Source: Vibrio tarriae
GTDB lineage: Bacteria; Pseudomonadota; Gammaproteobacteria; Enterobacterales; Vibrionaceae
Assembly (NCBI RefSeq): GCF_002216685.1
Contig: NZ_CP022353.1
Coordinates: forward strand, 1,054,001 to 1,118,000
DNA: 64,000 nt
Reading direction: 5' to 3'
How positions within the stretch are numbered: position 1 is the first letter of the stretch; each line of letters opens with the position of its first letter. Both the position numbers and the translations under genes were made by a program. Shown here piece by piece: positions 29,193-40,257 of this stretch. The notes beneath the pieces were generated by a model. It made no database searches and had not been told where the DNA came from. It saw only the letters and a program-made list of their open reading frames with translations.

Positions 29193-29213
29193 GAGCGGTA
29201 TGAAATGCCGCTC
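29193..29213 (+). terminator. weak terminator-like hairpin after pspC
   Basis: GAGCGGTAT-GAA-ATGCCGCTC pairs over nine bases with one wobble, followed only by TCACTTTC. It may end pspABC. It may also lie in the leader of vexIJK. Confidence 0.45.
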
Positions 29214-29311
29214 TCACTTTCGCTAATATTTGGTTAAAAACCGATGGCGCGAGTGGAGTTAACGCACTGATTCACCTATGTTTGAGCTATGTCTAAGCAT
29301 AGGTAATTGGT

Positions 29312-30343
29312 ATGAACAAAACCCTTTTGGCCTTTTCCATCTGTTCCACTTTGCTGGTGGGGTGTGGAAAAGAGCTTCCTCCCGTGCCTGAGCCCGATTC
29401 GCGGCCAGCTAAATTGACGACTGTGTCCGTAGGTAACAACACCTTTTCTCGCCAATTTCCAGCCACTACGGCGGCTGGCGATCGCGCGGTGCTCGCTTTC
29501 CGTGTACCCGGACAACTACAAACCATTGATGTTTTAGCCGGACAAGAGGTGAAGAAAGGTGAGGTACTTGCCAGACTCAACCCTGACGAATATGCGTTGT
29601 TAGAACAGCAAGCCAACGCCAATTTTCAATTAGCCGATGTGCAATTTCAGCGGGCACAGCGATTACGACAAGACAAAGTCGTGTCCGAGCAGGATTTCGA
29701 CCAAGCTCAAGCCAATCACAATTCCGCGAAAGCCACCTGGGAACAAGCCAAAGCCAATCTGCGTTATACCCAATTGATCGCCCCTTATGATGGCACTATT
29801 TCGCTGATCCCAGCAGAGCAGTATGAGTATGTCGCAGCTAAGCAAGGGGTGATGAATATTCAAACCAATCAACTGTTCAAAGTGCAGTTTCTCCTTCCCG
29901 ATCATTTGCTTAATCGCTTTTCTCGCGATGGTGTAGAAGCACATATGGTGTTTGACTCGTTCCCTAACCGCCAATATCCGCTGCAATTTCAAGAGATAGA
30001 TACTGAGGCCGATTCCAAAACCCGCTCCTATAAAGTGACTATGGTGATGGAAAGACCCAATGATGTCGGCATTTTGCCGGGTATGGCGGGACGTGTAAGC
30101 CTCATGGCTCCGAGCGGTAGCGCGACGGTGATCCCCACTTCTGCATTGTTTGCAGAGCAAGGGGGAAAATACGTATGGCGAGTCGATGAAGCGGGGCTGG
30201 TGAGTAAAGCAGCGGTCACTTTGAATGATCAACGCCAAGTGCTTACAGGCTTAAGTGATGGTGACCGGATCATTATTTCCGGTGTCAGTGGCGTGACCGA
30301 GGGCATAAAAGTGCGTGAATGGGTCAAGGAGCGAGGACTGTAG
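29312..30343 (+). CDS. vexI: RND efflux membrane fusion lipoprotein VexI
   Basis: The 343-residue membrane fusion protein has a lipoprotein signal (AFSICSTLLVGCGK). The pattern is barrel-sandwich hybrid with FRVPGQLQTIDVLAGQEVKKGEVLARLN, a helical hairpin, then LRYTQLIAPYDGTISLI. It links VexK to an outer-membrane channel in the periplasm. It is followed one base later by a second fusion protein. I name it by recollection of the V. cholerae VexIJK system next to the psp genes. Confidence 0.85.
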   Translation: MNKTLLAFSICSTLLVGCGKELPPVPEPDSRPAKLTTVSVGNNTFSRQFPATTAAGDRAVLAFRVPGQLQTIDVLAGQEVKKGEVLARLNPDEYALLEQQANANFQLADVQFQRAQRLRQDKVVSEQDFDQAQANHNSAKATWEQAKANLRYTQLIAPYDGTISLIPAEQYEYVAAKQGVMNIQTNQLFKVQFLLPDHLLNRFSRDGVEAHMVFDSFPNRQYPLQFQEIDTEADSKTRSYKVTMVMERPNDVGILPGMAGRVSLMAPSGSATVIPTSALFAEQGGKYVWRVDEAGLVSKAAVTLNDQRQVLTGLSDGDRIIISGVSGVTEGIKVREWVKERGL

Positions 30344-30344
30344 G

Positions 30345-31424
30345 ATGAAAATAATTCGTTACACCGCTTGGTTGGCTCACTTACTCTTGATCGCAGGATG
30401 CAGTGAACCCACGAAGCTTGAACGCGATACGCTACCGCGAGTAAAGGTGGCGCAGGCAGGTGAAAAAGTCAGTGATAAGCTCTTTTTTCCGGCGGTGGCC
30501 AATGCGGCTGAACGTTCTCATTTGAGTTTTCGAGTGGCAGGTGAAATCAGTAAGTTCCATGTCAAAGAGGGCGCTCGCGTTAAGCAAGGCGACATCTTGG
30601 CTGAAATTGAGCCAACCGATTACCGTTTAGCTGTCGATAATGCTCAAGCTCGATTTTCCGTGATTGATAGTCAATATCGGCGTTCACAACCACTGGTCGA
30701 AAAGGGCTTATTAGCCAAATCACAGTTTGATGAAATTGCTGCGCAGCGCCAAATCGCTCGTGCTGAGCTAGAGTTGGCGAAACTTCGTCTCTCCTTCACC
30801 CAATTACGCGCACCAATCGATGGCATCATCTCGCGTGTCAGCGCCGAGCAGTTTGAAAGTGTTCAGGTTGGCCAACAAATCGTCAATATTCACAATATCG
30901 ATAGCGTTGAAGTTTTGATTCAACTGCCTGATCGCCTGTATGCGACACAACCGACGGCCAGCGAGTTGGCGAAGATAGAAACCGTGGTGCGTGTCCCAAG
31001 TGGTCAAGTTTATCCCGCACGTATCAAAGAATTCACCACTGAGCCAGACCCTGCCACGGGGACATTTACTGTCACCCTTTCTCTGCCCATGCCAGAGCAA
31101 GAACTGATCTTGGATGGCATGGCTGTTGAAGTGAGTGCCAAAGGGCAACATGTCGGGCTAAACCCACTCAACACCATCAGTATTCCGATTGAGGCGATTT
31201 TTAATGCCGACGGTGATGAGTTAGACAAAACCGCTCAATACGTTTGGTTGCTAAACAACGACAATACTGTGAGCAAACGTCAGGTGCGGTTAGCGAAAGC
31301 GTCACGCAGCCATGTTCAAGTCAGTGAAGGAATTAACGCGGGAGATCGTTTAGTGGTCGCTGGCGTTGCAAGATTGAGAGATGGAATGAAAGTACAAGTC
31401 CTTGAGGAGCGTGGCCATGAGTGA
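30345..31424 (+). CDS. vexJ: RND efflux membrane fusion lipoprotein VexJ
   Basis: The 359-residue protein from ATG 30345 (GTAGG upstream) has a lipobox LLIAGC. It repeats the fusion-protein pattern: FRVAGEISKFHVKEGARVKQGDILAEIE, then LRLSFTQLRAPIDGIIS. Two membrane fusion proteins before one pump is the VexIJK layout. Its stop overlaps the vexK start by 8 bases (ATGAGTGA). The outer-membrane partner is not in the window; TolC is assumed. Confidence 0.85.
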   Translation: MKIIRYTAWLAHLLLIAGCSEPTKLERDTLPRVKVAQAGEKVSDKLFFPAVANAAERSHLSFRVAGEISKFHVKEGARVKQGDILAEIEPTDYRLAVDNAQARFSVIDSQYRRSQPLVEKGLLAKSQFDEIAAQRQIARAELELAKLRLSFTQLRAPIDGIISRVSAEQFESVQVGQQIVNIHNIDSVEVLIQLPDRLYATQPTASELAKIETVVRVPSGQVYPARIKEFTTEPDPATGTFTVTLSLPMPEQELILDGMAVEVSAKGQHVGLNPLNTISIPIEAIFNADGDELDKTAQYVWLLNNDNTVSKRQVRLAKASRSHVQVSEGINAGDRLVVAGVARLRDGMKVQVLEERGHE

Positions 31425-34400
31425 ACAGAAGCAGACCCCGCCAGAGAATAATGAGAACCAAGGTGTTGCCGCTTACTTCATCAATAATCGCGTGATCAGT
31501 TGGATGGTTTCGCTGATTTTTTTGATTGGAGGGACGGCCGCATTTTTTAATTTAGGACGTTTGGAAGACCCCGCTTTTACCATTAAAGATGCCATGGTGG
31601 TGACCTCTTATCCGGGGGCAACTCCTCAGCAAGTGGAAGAGGAAGTGACTTATCCGCTGGAAAAAGCGATTCAGCAATTAACTTATGTCGATGAGGTGAA
31701 TTCGATTTCGAGCCGTGGTTTATCCCAGATCACGGTGACAATGAAAAACAATTATGGCCCGGATGATTTGCCGCAAATCTGGGATGAGCTGCGGCGTAAA
31801 GTGAATGATTTAAAAGGCGCTTTACCGCCGGGTGTGAATCCGCCTTTGGTGATCGATGATTTCGGTGATGTGTATGGCATCTTGTTGGCGGTTACTGGCG
31901 AAGGTTACAGCTACAAAGAGCTACTTGATTATGTGGATTATCTGCGCCGTGAATTGGAGTTAATTGATGGCGTCAGTAAAGTCTCAGTCAGCGGGCAGCA
32001 GCAAGAGCAGGTTTTCATCGAGATCTCGATGAAACGGATCAGTACGCTAGGGATTTCGCCGCAAACCGTCTTCAATCTGCTCTCGACACAAAACTTAGTC
32101 TCGGATGCCGGAGCGATCCGGATCGGCTCTGAGTATATTCGCATTCATCCGACAGGTGAGTTTGACGATGTGGAGAAATTGGGCGACCTGATCCTGAGCG
32201 AAAGGGGCGCACAAGGGCTGATTTATCTACGCGATGTGGCCGAAGTTAAACGTGGCTACGTGGAAGTTCCAAGTAACGTTATCACCTTTAACGGTAAGCT
32301 CGCGCTTAACGTGGGGGTCTCGTTTGCTCAAGGCGTCAACGTGGTGGAAGTCGGGCAACGCTTCGATCGCCGTTTGGCCGAGCTCAAATATCAACAACCG
32401 ATCGGGATTGATATTGCCGAAGTGTATAGCCAGCCCAAAGAAGTCGATAAATCGGTCAGTGGTTTTGTGGTGAGCCTTGGACAAGCGGTCGCCATCGTTA
32501 TCATCGTATTACTGTTCTTTATGGGACTGCGCTCGGGGCTGTTGATTGGTCTGATCCTGCTTTTGACCGTACTGGGCACCTTCATTTTCATGCAGTATTT
32601 CAAAATCGACCTACAGCGTATTTCATTGGGCGCGCTGGTTATCGCTTTAGGGATGCTGGTGGATAATGCGATTGTGGTGGTCGAGGGGATTTTGATTGGC
32701 ACGCAGAAAGGCCGAACGCGCTTGCAAGCGGCAACGGACATTGTCACCCAAACCAAATGGCCACTGCTCGGGGCGACAGTGATTGCCGTGACTGCCTTTG
32801 CGCCTATTGGCCTTTCGGAAGATGCAACGGGTGAATACTGTGGAACCTTGTTCACGGTATTGCTTATTTCGTTGATGCTGAGTTGGTTTACGGCCATTTC
32901 GCTGACGCCATTTTTTGCCGATCTGTTCTTCCGTGGTCAGAAAGCGCCAGCCAGTGGTGAAGAAAGTGATCCCTACCAAGGTTTTGTCTTTGTGGTCTAT
33001 CGCCGATTCCTTGAGTTTTGTATGAAGCGCGCTTGGCTCACGATGGGCGTGTTGGTGCTCGGACTTGCAGCGAGTTTGTATGGCTTTACCAAAGTGAAAC
33101 AAGCTTTCTTCCCATCATCGACCACCCCTATGTTTATGGTCGATGTTTGGATGCCTGAAGGGACGGACATTCGAGCGACGGATGCCATTTTATTAGAGCT
33201 GGAAAAATGGTTGTCGGCTCAAGAAAGTGTCGACAGCGTGACCACTACCGCAGGCAAAGGTCTACAACGCTTCATGCTGACTTACTCACCAGAGAAAAGT
33301 TATGCCGCTTACGGTGAGATCACTACACGTGTTACGGACTACCAACAGCTCGCTGCCTTGATGGCGCGTTTTCGGGCGCACTTAGACGCCCGCTATCCTC
33401 AGATTAACTACAAGCTGAAACAGATTGAGTTAGGGCCAGGTGGCGGAGCCAAAATTGAAGCGCGCATTGTAGGTTCAGACCCAACGGTACTGCGCAGTAT
33501 CGCAGCGCAAGTGATGGATGTGATGTACACTGACCCCGGTGCCTACAACATACGCCACGATTGGCGTGAACGCACCAAAGTGTTGGAGCCGCAGTTTAAT
33601 GAAAGCCAAGCGCGTCGTTATGGGATCACCAAGGCGGATGTGGATGAGTTTTTAGCCATGTCATTCTCGGGTAAAACCATAGGGGTGTATCGTGATGGCA
33701 CCACCTTGATGCCGATTGTGGCACGTTTACCGGAAGAAGAGCGGGTGGACATTCGTAATATCGAAGGCATGAAAATCTGGAGCCCAGCACTGAGTGAGTA
33801 TATTCCATTGCAGCAAGTGACCCTTGGTTACGAAATGCGTTGGGAAGATCCGCTGATTGTGCGTAAAAATCGTAAGCGCATGCTGACGGTGATGGCGGAC
33901 CCAGATTTGTTAGGCGAAGAAACCGCGGCCACGTTACAACAGCGTTTGCAGCCACAGATTGAAGCCATTCCTTTACCGCCGGGTTATTTCCTTGAATGGG
34001 GCGGTGAGTATGAGTCATCCGGTGATGCTAAAGCTTCTTTGTTTAAAACCATGCCATTGGGTTATTTGTTCATGTTCCTTATCACCGTATTCTTATTTAA
34101 CTCGGTGAAGGAGTCGCTGATCGTTTGGCTGACAGTACCTTTGGCGGTGATCGGGGTGACGACAGGTTTGTTGGCGCTGAATACGCCGTTTGGGTTTATG
34201 GCCTTGCTCGGCTTCTTGAGTCTTTCGGGTATGTTACTCAAGAACGGCATTGTGTTACTGGATCAGATCGAAATTGAAATGCACTCTGGCAAAGATCCGT
34301 ATTTGGCGGTTGTCGATGCGTCTTTGAGCCGTGTTCGTCCCGTCTGTATGGCGGCGGTCACCACCATACTCGGTATGATCCCATTGCTGCCGGATATTTT

Positions 34401-34515
34401 CTTCCGGCCTATGGCGGTGACCATAATGTTTGGCTTGGGCTTTGCGACCGTACTGACTCTGATTGTCGTGCCGGTACTGTATCGCTTATTCCATCATGTA
34501 AAAGTGCCACAATAG
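31417..34515 (+). CDS. vexK: RND efflux pump VexK
   Basis: The 1032-residue inner-membrane pump has 12 membrane helices and two large periplasmic loops. The first helix is at VISWMVSLIFLIGGTAAFF. TSYPGATPQQVEEEVTYPLE and LGMLVDNAIVVVEG (the proton-relay Asp in helix 4) are typical of RND transporters. It expels substrates with VexI and VexJ. The start ATG 31417 overlaps vexJ. A strong hairpin follows its stop. Confidence 0.9.
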   Translation: MSEQKQTPPENNENQGVAAYFINNRVISWMVSLIFLIGGTAAFFNLGRLEDPAFTIKDAMVVTSYPGATPQQVEEEVTYPLEKAIQQLTYVDEVNSISSRGLSQITVTMKNNYGPDDLPQIWDELRRKVNDLKGALPPGVNPPLVIDDFGDVYGILLAVTGEGYSYKELLDYVDYLRRELELIDGVSKVSVSGQQQEQVFIEISMKRISTLGISPQTVFNLLSTQNLVSDAGAIRIGSEYIRIHPTGEFDDVEKLGDLILSERGAQGLIYLRDVAEVKRGYVEVPSNVITFNGKLALNVGVSFAQGVNVVEVGQRFDRRLAELKYQQPIGIDIAEVYSQPKEVDKSVSGFVVSLGQAVAIVIIVLLFFMGLRSGLLIGLILLLTVLGTFIFMQYFKIDLQRISLGALVIALGMLVDNAIVVVEGILIGTQKGRTRLQAATDIVTQTKWPLLGATVIAVTAFAPIGLSEDATGEYCGTLFTVLLISLMLSWFTAISLTPFFADLFFRGQKAPASGEESDPYQGFVFVVYRRFLEFCMKRAWLTMGVLVLGLAASLYGFTKVKQAFFPSSTTPMFMVDVWMPEGTDIRATDAILLELEKWLSAQESVDSVTTTAGKGLQRFMLTYSPEKSYAAYGEITTRVTDYQQLAALMARFRAHLDARYPQINYKLKQIELGPGGGAKIEARIVGSDPTVLRSIAAQVMDVMYTDPGAYNIRHDWRERTKVLEPQFNESQARRYGITKADVDEFLAMSFSGKTIGVYRDGTTLMPIVARLPEEERVDIRNIEGMKIWSPALSEYIPLQQVTLGYEMRWEDPLIVRKNRKRMLTVMADPDLLGEETAATLQQRLQPQIEAIPLPPGYFLEWGGEYESSGDAKASLFKTMPLGYLFMFLITVFLFNSVKESLIVWLTVPLAVIGVTTGLLALNTPFGFMALLGFLSLSGMLLKNGIVLLDQIEIEMHSGKDPYLAVVDASLSRVRPVCMAAVTTILGMIPLLPDIFFRPMAVTIMFGLGFATVLTLIVVPVLYRLFHHVKVPQ

Positions 34516-34545
34516 CTCACTATCTTGGTCTTGATTTACGCTAAT

Positions 34546-34574
34546 ACATCGTGGCTCTTCGGAGCACACGATGT
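34546..34574 (+). terminator. strong hairpin after vexK
   Basis: ACATCGTG...CACGATGT encloses GCTC-TTCG-GAGC, so nearly the whole 29 bases pair. The tail has few T, so termination may be partial. Confidence 0.6.
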
Positions 34575-34744
34575 GTGCTTTCAATGCCGCGACTTACCGC
34601 CTAATAGTAAGTCGCTTACTTTCAAAATATTACAATTATTTCTCGAGTGAACTCTCTGTTTTTTCTGAAGAAAAAACTATTTAGTTATCAGATGTTTCTG
34701 AACGGTCATAGTACTGGTCTAGTGCTTGCTCGAACAAAATTTAT

Positions 34745-34765
34745 AAATGATAATTTCTATCATTT
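34745..34765. promoter_or_regulatory. Fur-like palindrome upstream of gdhA
   Basis: AAATGATA-ATTTC-TATCATTT is a perfect inverted repeat that contains TGATAAT-T-TCTATCA. That fits the Fur 7-1-7 site at 12 of 14 positions. It lies 64 bases before the gdhA start. Confidence 0.55.
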
Positions 34766-34780
34766 TCGCCCGTGAGTTGA

Positions 34781-36178
<1,398 letters not shown>

Positions 36179-36207
36179 CTTACCCAACGTTTTCAGAGTC
36201 AAGTAAT

Positions 36208-36246
36208 AAGTAAAAGGATCAATTTCGCATAGGTCCTTTTACTTTT
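36208..36246 (+). terminator. terminator after gdhA
   Basis: The arms AAGTAAAAGGATC / GGTCCTTTTACTT pair over 12 to 13 bases with a wobble, followed by TTGAGA. The A-rich side makes it fit for either direction. Confidence 0.6.
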
Positions 36247-36363
36247 GAGACAAAGGATTGAATAAGAGTACTTTTGCTAATGTGACGGTAGCTAAGCGTT
36301 TCAAACTCAGCTATACACGGATGAAGACACAAACCAACCCCAAAAAAAAGAGAGAGAAGGTTT

Positions 36364-36945
36364 ATGGATACAACGGAGCACACCGTTTGTACTTGGGCAC
36401 TGAACCATCCCTTAGAGCGTGAATATCACGATAAGGAGTGGGGCAGAGCCGTTCATGATGATACTAAGTTATTCGAGTTTCTCACCTTAGAAGGAGCGCA
36501 AGCGGGATTGAGTTGGCTCACGGTATTGAAAAAGCGTGAAGGGTATCGCCAAGCCTTTTTAGGTTATGATTTAGAGCGCCTCGCACAGTGTGATGAAAGC
36601 CATGTTGAGCAGATCATTGCCGATTACGATGTGGTGAAACATCGTGGCAAAATTGCCTCGGTGTTCTCGAATGCGCGTGCTGCCTTGGCGTTACAACAGG
36701 AGTTTGGTTCTTTAGATGCTGCGTTGTGGCAGTTTGTCGGTGGTCAACCTAAGATCAACCACAGGATGAGCATGAGCGATATACCTGCCTCAACGGAAGA
36801 ATCAAAAGCCATGAGCAAATTTCTGAAAAAACGTGGGTTTAAGTTTGTTGGCGAAACGATTTGCTATGCCTTCATGCAAGCGTGTGGTTTGGTGAATGAT
36901 CATTTAGTTGGGTGTCCAAATAATCCTGATGCGGCCAAACTCTGA
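36364..36945 (+). CDS. tag: DNA-3-methyladenine glycosylase I
   Basis: The 193-residue repair enzyme removes 3-methyladenine from DNA. It has the helix-hairpin-helix fold: CTWALNHPLEREYHDKEWG, GAQAGLSWLTVLKKREGYR. The zinc site fits Cys9, His22, and the C-terminal His and Cys in VNDHLVGCPNN. Catalytic Glu lies in EFLTLEGAQAGLSW. GAGAGAAGG precedes ATG 36364. It stands between gdhA and the convergent metC. Confidence 0.95.
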   Translation: MDTTEHTVCTWALNHPLEREYHDKEWGRAVHDDTKLFEFLTLEGAQAGLSWLTVLKKREGYRQAFLGYDLERLAQCDESHVEQIIADYDVVKHRGKIASVFSNARAALALQQEFGSLDAALWQFVGGQPKINHRMSMSDIPASTEESKAMSKFLKKRGFKFVGETICYAFMQACGLVNDHLVGCPNNPDAAKL

Positions 36946-36987
36946 TTTCCCAAGAACTGATTTGGGAAAACACGGAAAATCAAAGCA

Positions 36988-37010
36988 AATAGGGGCATGA
37001 CGCCCCTATT
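36988..37010. terminator. hairpin between tag and metC
   Basis: AATAGGGGC / GCCCCTATT is a perfect 9-bp stem with a 5-base loop between two convergent genes. No T run follows on the + strand, and only TGCTTTG on the minus strand, so it may be a weak or factor-aided terminator. Confidence 0.5.
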
Positions 37011-37032
37011 ATGATCATGAAATACAAAATCG

Positions 37033-38223
37033 TTATGCATGCAGGATCTGATTGTAGCGCGCAAAACCCGCTTCCAGATCGGCGATTAGATCTTCGACAT
37101 CTTCTAACCCGATATGTACTCGGAGTAGAGTGCCGCAGAAGTGAGGATTCGCGACTGAGCGAAGAGAGGTAAAGGCTTTGGGTTCGTGGGCTAAGATCAA
37201 ACTTTCAAATCCACCCCAAGAAAAGCCCATGCTGAAGTGTTGCATGCCATCGAGTAGAGCGGTTGTGGCTTCTGGATGCGTCGTTTTCAACACAAAAGAG
37301 AACAAACCATTGCCGCCAGTAAAATCACGTTTGAAAAACTCGTGTCCCGGACAGGTCGCTAACGCAGGGTGGCGAACATGATCGACCTCTGGGCGAGTTA
37401 GCAACCAATGGGCAATCTGTAAACTGTTTTGTTCATGCTGGCGTAAACGTACATCGAGAGTACGCAATCCACGCATTGCCATGTACACATCGTCAGGTGA
37501 AGCATATTGTCCCATCAAATAGCTGTGTTCACGCAGTTGTGCCCAACACTTTTCATTGGCCACCGCAGTACCGAGCATTACATCAGAATGACCGACAATG
37601 TATTTGGTCGCGGCTTGAATTGAAATATCGACGCCATGTTCGAAAGGTGAGAACAGTACCCCAGCCGCCCAAGTGTTATCCAACATGACAACGATGTCGT
37701 GCTCGTGAGCGATGCGAGAGAGTGTGGGAATATCCTGCACTTCCATGGTCAGTGAGCCCGGTGATTCGGTAAACAGAACCTTGGTATTGGGTTGAATCAA
37801 CTCACGAATACCTTCGCCAAGCATAGGGTCATAATAGGTGGTTGATACACCGAGTTTTTTCAGTACTTTCTCGCAAAAGTCACGGGTGGGTTCGTAACAG
37901 GTATCGACCATCAAGATATGGTCACCTTGCGCAACAAAAGAGAGAATCGCGTTGGTGATGGCCGCTGCGCCACAAGGGTAGAGCACGCAACCTGCGCCGC
38001 CTTCAATCTCAACCATTGCTTCTTGAAAAGCGAAGTGAGTTGTGGTGCCACGACGTCCGTAAAACAGGGTTTTGTTGGCGCGATTGATCGCCGCTTGGTT
38101 TTTTTGCGCGACCGTATCAAACACCACAGTAGAAGCGCGTTGCACTGGGGGGTTAACCACGCCAAGTGTCCATTTTTTGTTGCGTCCCGCGGTAACGAGG
38201 CGGGTCTTTTTACCTTCTGACAT
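37033..38223 (-). CDS. metC: cystathionine beta-lyase MetC
   Basis: The 396-residue PLP enzyme splits cystathionine to homocysteine, feeding MetE in this window. Typical motifs are FYGRRGTTTHFAFQEAM, PCGAAAITNAILSF and MLDNTWAAGVLFSP. The PLP lysine is in AATKYIVGHSD. It belongs to the enterobacterial MetC subgroup and not to MetB or PatB. It is a single gene. A 80-base gap separates its start from the cls stop; both are on the minus strand. Confidence 0.92.
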   Translation of the reverse strand: MSEGKKTRLVTAGRNKKWTLGVVNPPVQRASTVVFDTVAQKNQAAINRANKTLFYGRRGTTTHFAFQEAMVEIEGGAGCVLYPCGAAAITNAILSFVAQGDHILMVDTCYEPTRDFCEKVLKKLGVSTTYYDPMLGEGIRELIQPNTKVLFTESPGSLTMEVQDIPTLSRIAHEHDIVVMLDNTWAAGVLFSPFEHGVDISIQAATKYIVGHSDVMLGTAVANEKCWAQLREHSYLMGQYASPDDVYMAMRGLRTLDVRLRQHEQNSLQIAHWLLTRPEVDHVRHPALATCPGHEFFKRDFTGGNGLFSFVLKTTHPEATTALLDGMQHFSMGFSWGGFESLILAHEPKAFTSLRSVANPHFCGTLLRVHIGLEDVEDLIADLEAGFARYNQILHA

Positions 38224-38303
38224 CTGCTGTCCTTGTCTGACTTTACAAAACGTTATTTAAACCATGGTGCCGTGCAGGATGGCAACCCCATTCAGAGAGA
38301 AAA

Positions 38304-39758
38304 TCACAGTAATGGGTTAAACAGATAAAATACGCGCTCTAAGAATCGGTTGTACCACGGACGCTGCTCCCACTCGGCATAAACGACGGAATGAGACTGA
38401 GCAATGTACTGCTGCTGCAGCCAATGCATCTGTTGAGTAAATTCCAGATCATCCACGGCGAGTGTAAGCTCAAAGTTAAGCCATAAGCTGCGCATGTCCA
38501 GATTCACCGTCCCCACTAAACAGAATTGCTGGTCAATCACGACGGACTTTGTGTGCAGCAAACCACCATCAAATTCATGGATCTGTACGCCAACCTCGAG
38601 TAATTCGCCGTAAAACGCTCTTGAGGCCCATTGCACCATGAGCGAGTCGTTCTTTTTCGGAATAATAATGTCGACTTTGATGCCACGTTGCGCCGTCATT
38701 TTTAATGTGGCCAGCAAATCTGCGCTTGGCACGAAATAAGGTGTAGTGATGCAGACTGAGCGATTGGCTTGGTTGATCGCTAACGTCAGCACTTGAGAAA
38801 TTAAATTCTCAGGCATACCAGGGCCAGAAGGGACAACTTGGATTGGATGCTGAGGCTGATTCGGTTCGAGGCGGCATTCAGGATTTTTCGGCAACATGCG
38901 TGAGCCGGTTTCAAATTCCCAATCCCAACAATGAATGGCCGAGAGGACATTCACGGTCGGTCCTGTCACTCGAACCATAATATCGATCCACTGGCCCACG
39001 CCTGCATTTTGCTTGAAGTAGGCAGGGTCAACCATATTCATGGAGCCGGTGTAGGCGATTTCATCGTCAATCACAATGATTTTGCGATGTTGGCGCAGAT
39101 CTAGCCGACGCAGGAAGATCCGCCAAGGGCTGACTTCTAACGCTTGTACTACCTCAATCCCAGCATCGCGCATCATTTTTTCCCAAGGGCTACGGAAAAA
39201 ACGTGGGCTGCCAGCGGAATCCAGCAACAGTTTGACGTTGACACCGCGTTTTGAGGCTTGAATCAAGGCCGAAGCAACCGCATCGGCTAAACCACCAGGA
39301 TGCCAGATGTAGAACACCATACGAATTTGAAACTGGGCGCGTTCAATATCATCAATGATGGCGTGCAAGATTTCATTCGGATAGTTCAGTAAAGATAAGG
39401 TATTACCACTGAGTGCGGGTATGCCCATCCGGTTGTTACACAGCTCATCAATTCGTGAGATGTGTGCTCCCATCCCTTCTTGTACATGAGCTTGGCAATC
39501 ATTGAGAGAGCGGAACCAGTGGCCGAAAGGCGTAAACATCTCTTTAGCGCGTTCGGCTCGTTTACGGCCGAGGTTGAGTTCCCCAAACAGGAAATAGCAG
39601 AGCACCCCCACAACTGGGATGATGTAAATCACCATCAGCCAAGCCAAAGAAACACTGACCGCACGTCTTTTCAAAACAACACGAATCGTGACACCGGCGA
39701 CCAAAAGCCAATAGATGCCGATACTGAGCAAAGTGAGGAAGTGATAAACCTTATCCAT
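38304..39758 (-). CDS. cls: cardiolipin synthase
   Basis: The 484-residue inner-membrane enzyme makes cardiolipin from two phosphatidylglycerols. Two N-terminal helices (LLSIGIYWLLVAGVTIRVV and LAWLMVIYIIPVVGVLCYFLFGE) anchor it. Two phospholipase D HKD motifs follow: HRKIIVIDDE and HTKSVVIDQQ with NLDMRS. Length and order match ClsA (E. coli, 486 residues). No promoter was assigned. Confidence 0.94.
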   Translation of the reverse strand: MDKVYHFLTLLSIGIYWLLVAGVTIRVVLKRRAVSVSLAWLMVIYIIPVVGVLCYFLFGELNLGRKRAERAKEMFTPFGHWFRSLNDCQAHVQEGMGAHISRIDELCNNRMGIPALSGNTLSLLNYPNEILHAIIDDIERAQFQIRMVFYIWHPGGLADAVASALIQASKRGVNVKLLLDSAGSPRFFRSPWEKMMRDAGIEVVQALEVSPWRIFLRRLDLRQHRKIIVIDDEIAYTGSMNMVDPAYFKQNAGVGQWIDIMVRVTGPTVNVLSAIHCWDWEFETGSRMLPKNPECRLEPNQPQHPIQVVPSGPGMPENLISQVLTLAINQANRSVCITTPYFVPSADLLATLKMTAQRGIKVDIIIPKKNDSLMVQWASRAFYGELLEVGVQIHEFDGGLLHTKSVVIDQQFCLVGTVNLDMRSLWLNFELTLAVDDLEFTQQMHWLQQQYIAQSHSVVYAEWEQRPWYNRFLERVFYLFNPLL

Positions 39759-39885
39759 GCCTATCCAATAACAAACTGATATTCAAAGGGGATAGTAAAG
39801 CGAAAGCATAAGAGAAGGAAGCGAACTGGCCAAATTAATACGATAGTTAGGCTCATCCTACTTGAAGCGACCAGTCGTCCGAGTA

Positions 39886-40013
39886 TATACCCTTCCTACT
39901 TGAAGCTGCAGCGGTGTTGGCTACGTTCGTTCACCCCAATCACATAGTCTGTCTATGCTCATGGGGCTTCACTCACTTGCCGCCTACCTGCAACTCCAAG
40001 TCGTTTGGGTATA
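39886..40013. repeat. full ERIC element
   Basis: About 128 bases running from TATACCCTTCCTACTTGAAG to CAAGTCGTTTGGGTATA form an imperfect inverted repeat. CACCCCAATCACATAG and CTATGCTCATGGGGCTTCA are the inner arms. It matches the ERIC consensus. A 12-base copy of one end lies just upstream (CCTACTTGAAGCG at 39857). Confidence 0.88.
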
Positions 40014-40257
40014 GGTAGGATGTTGTTGTTACTAATTTGTAAAAATGAGTGTAAGGTGTCAAGCTTTGGATGAAAAACAAACAAACGCACCAGAAATATT
40101 ACTGGTGAATAGCAAAATAGACTGTTTGGGCTTCCAATTTTATTCTTGAACTGATTTACTTGCCATACTTACAAAGTTAGTGATGATTTTGTCATGTGTA
40201 ATTTTATTTTTACACCTACAATCATAAGCAAACAAACACAATTCATTGGTAGCAAAT

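Noticed and set aside
39758..40257. possible IS remnant upstream of the NSS transporter
   Set aside because: The repeats there are explained by the ERIC element; no transposase sequence or target duplication is seen.
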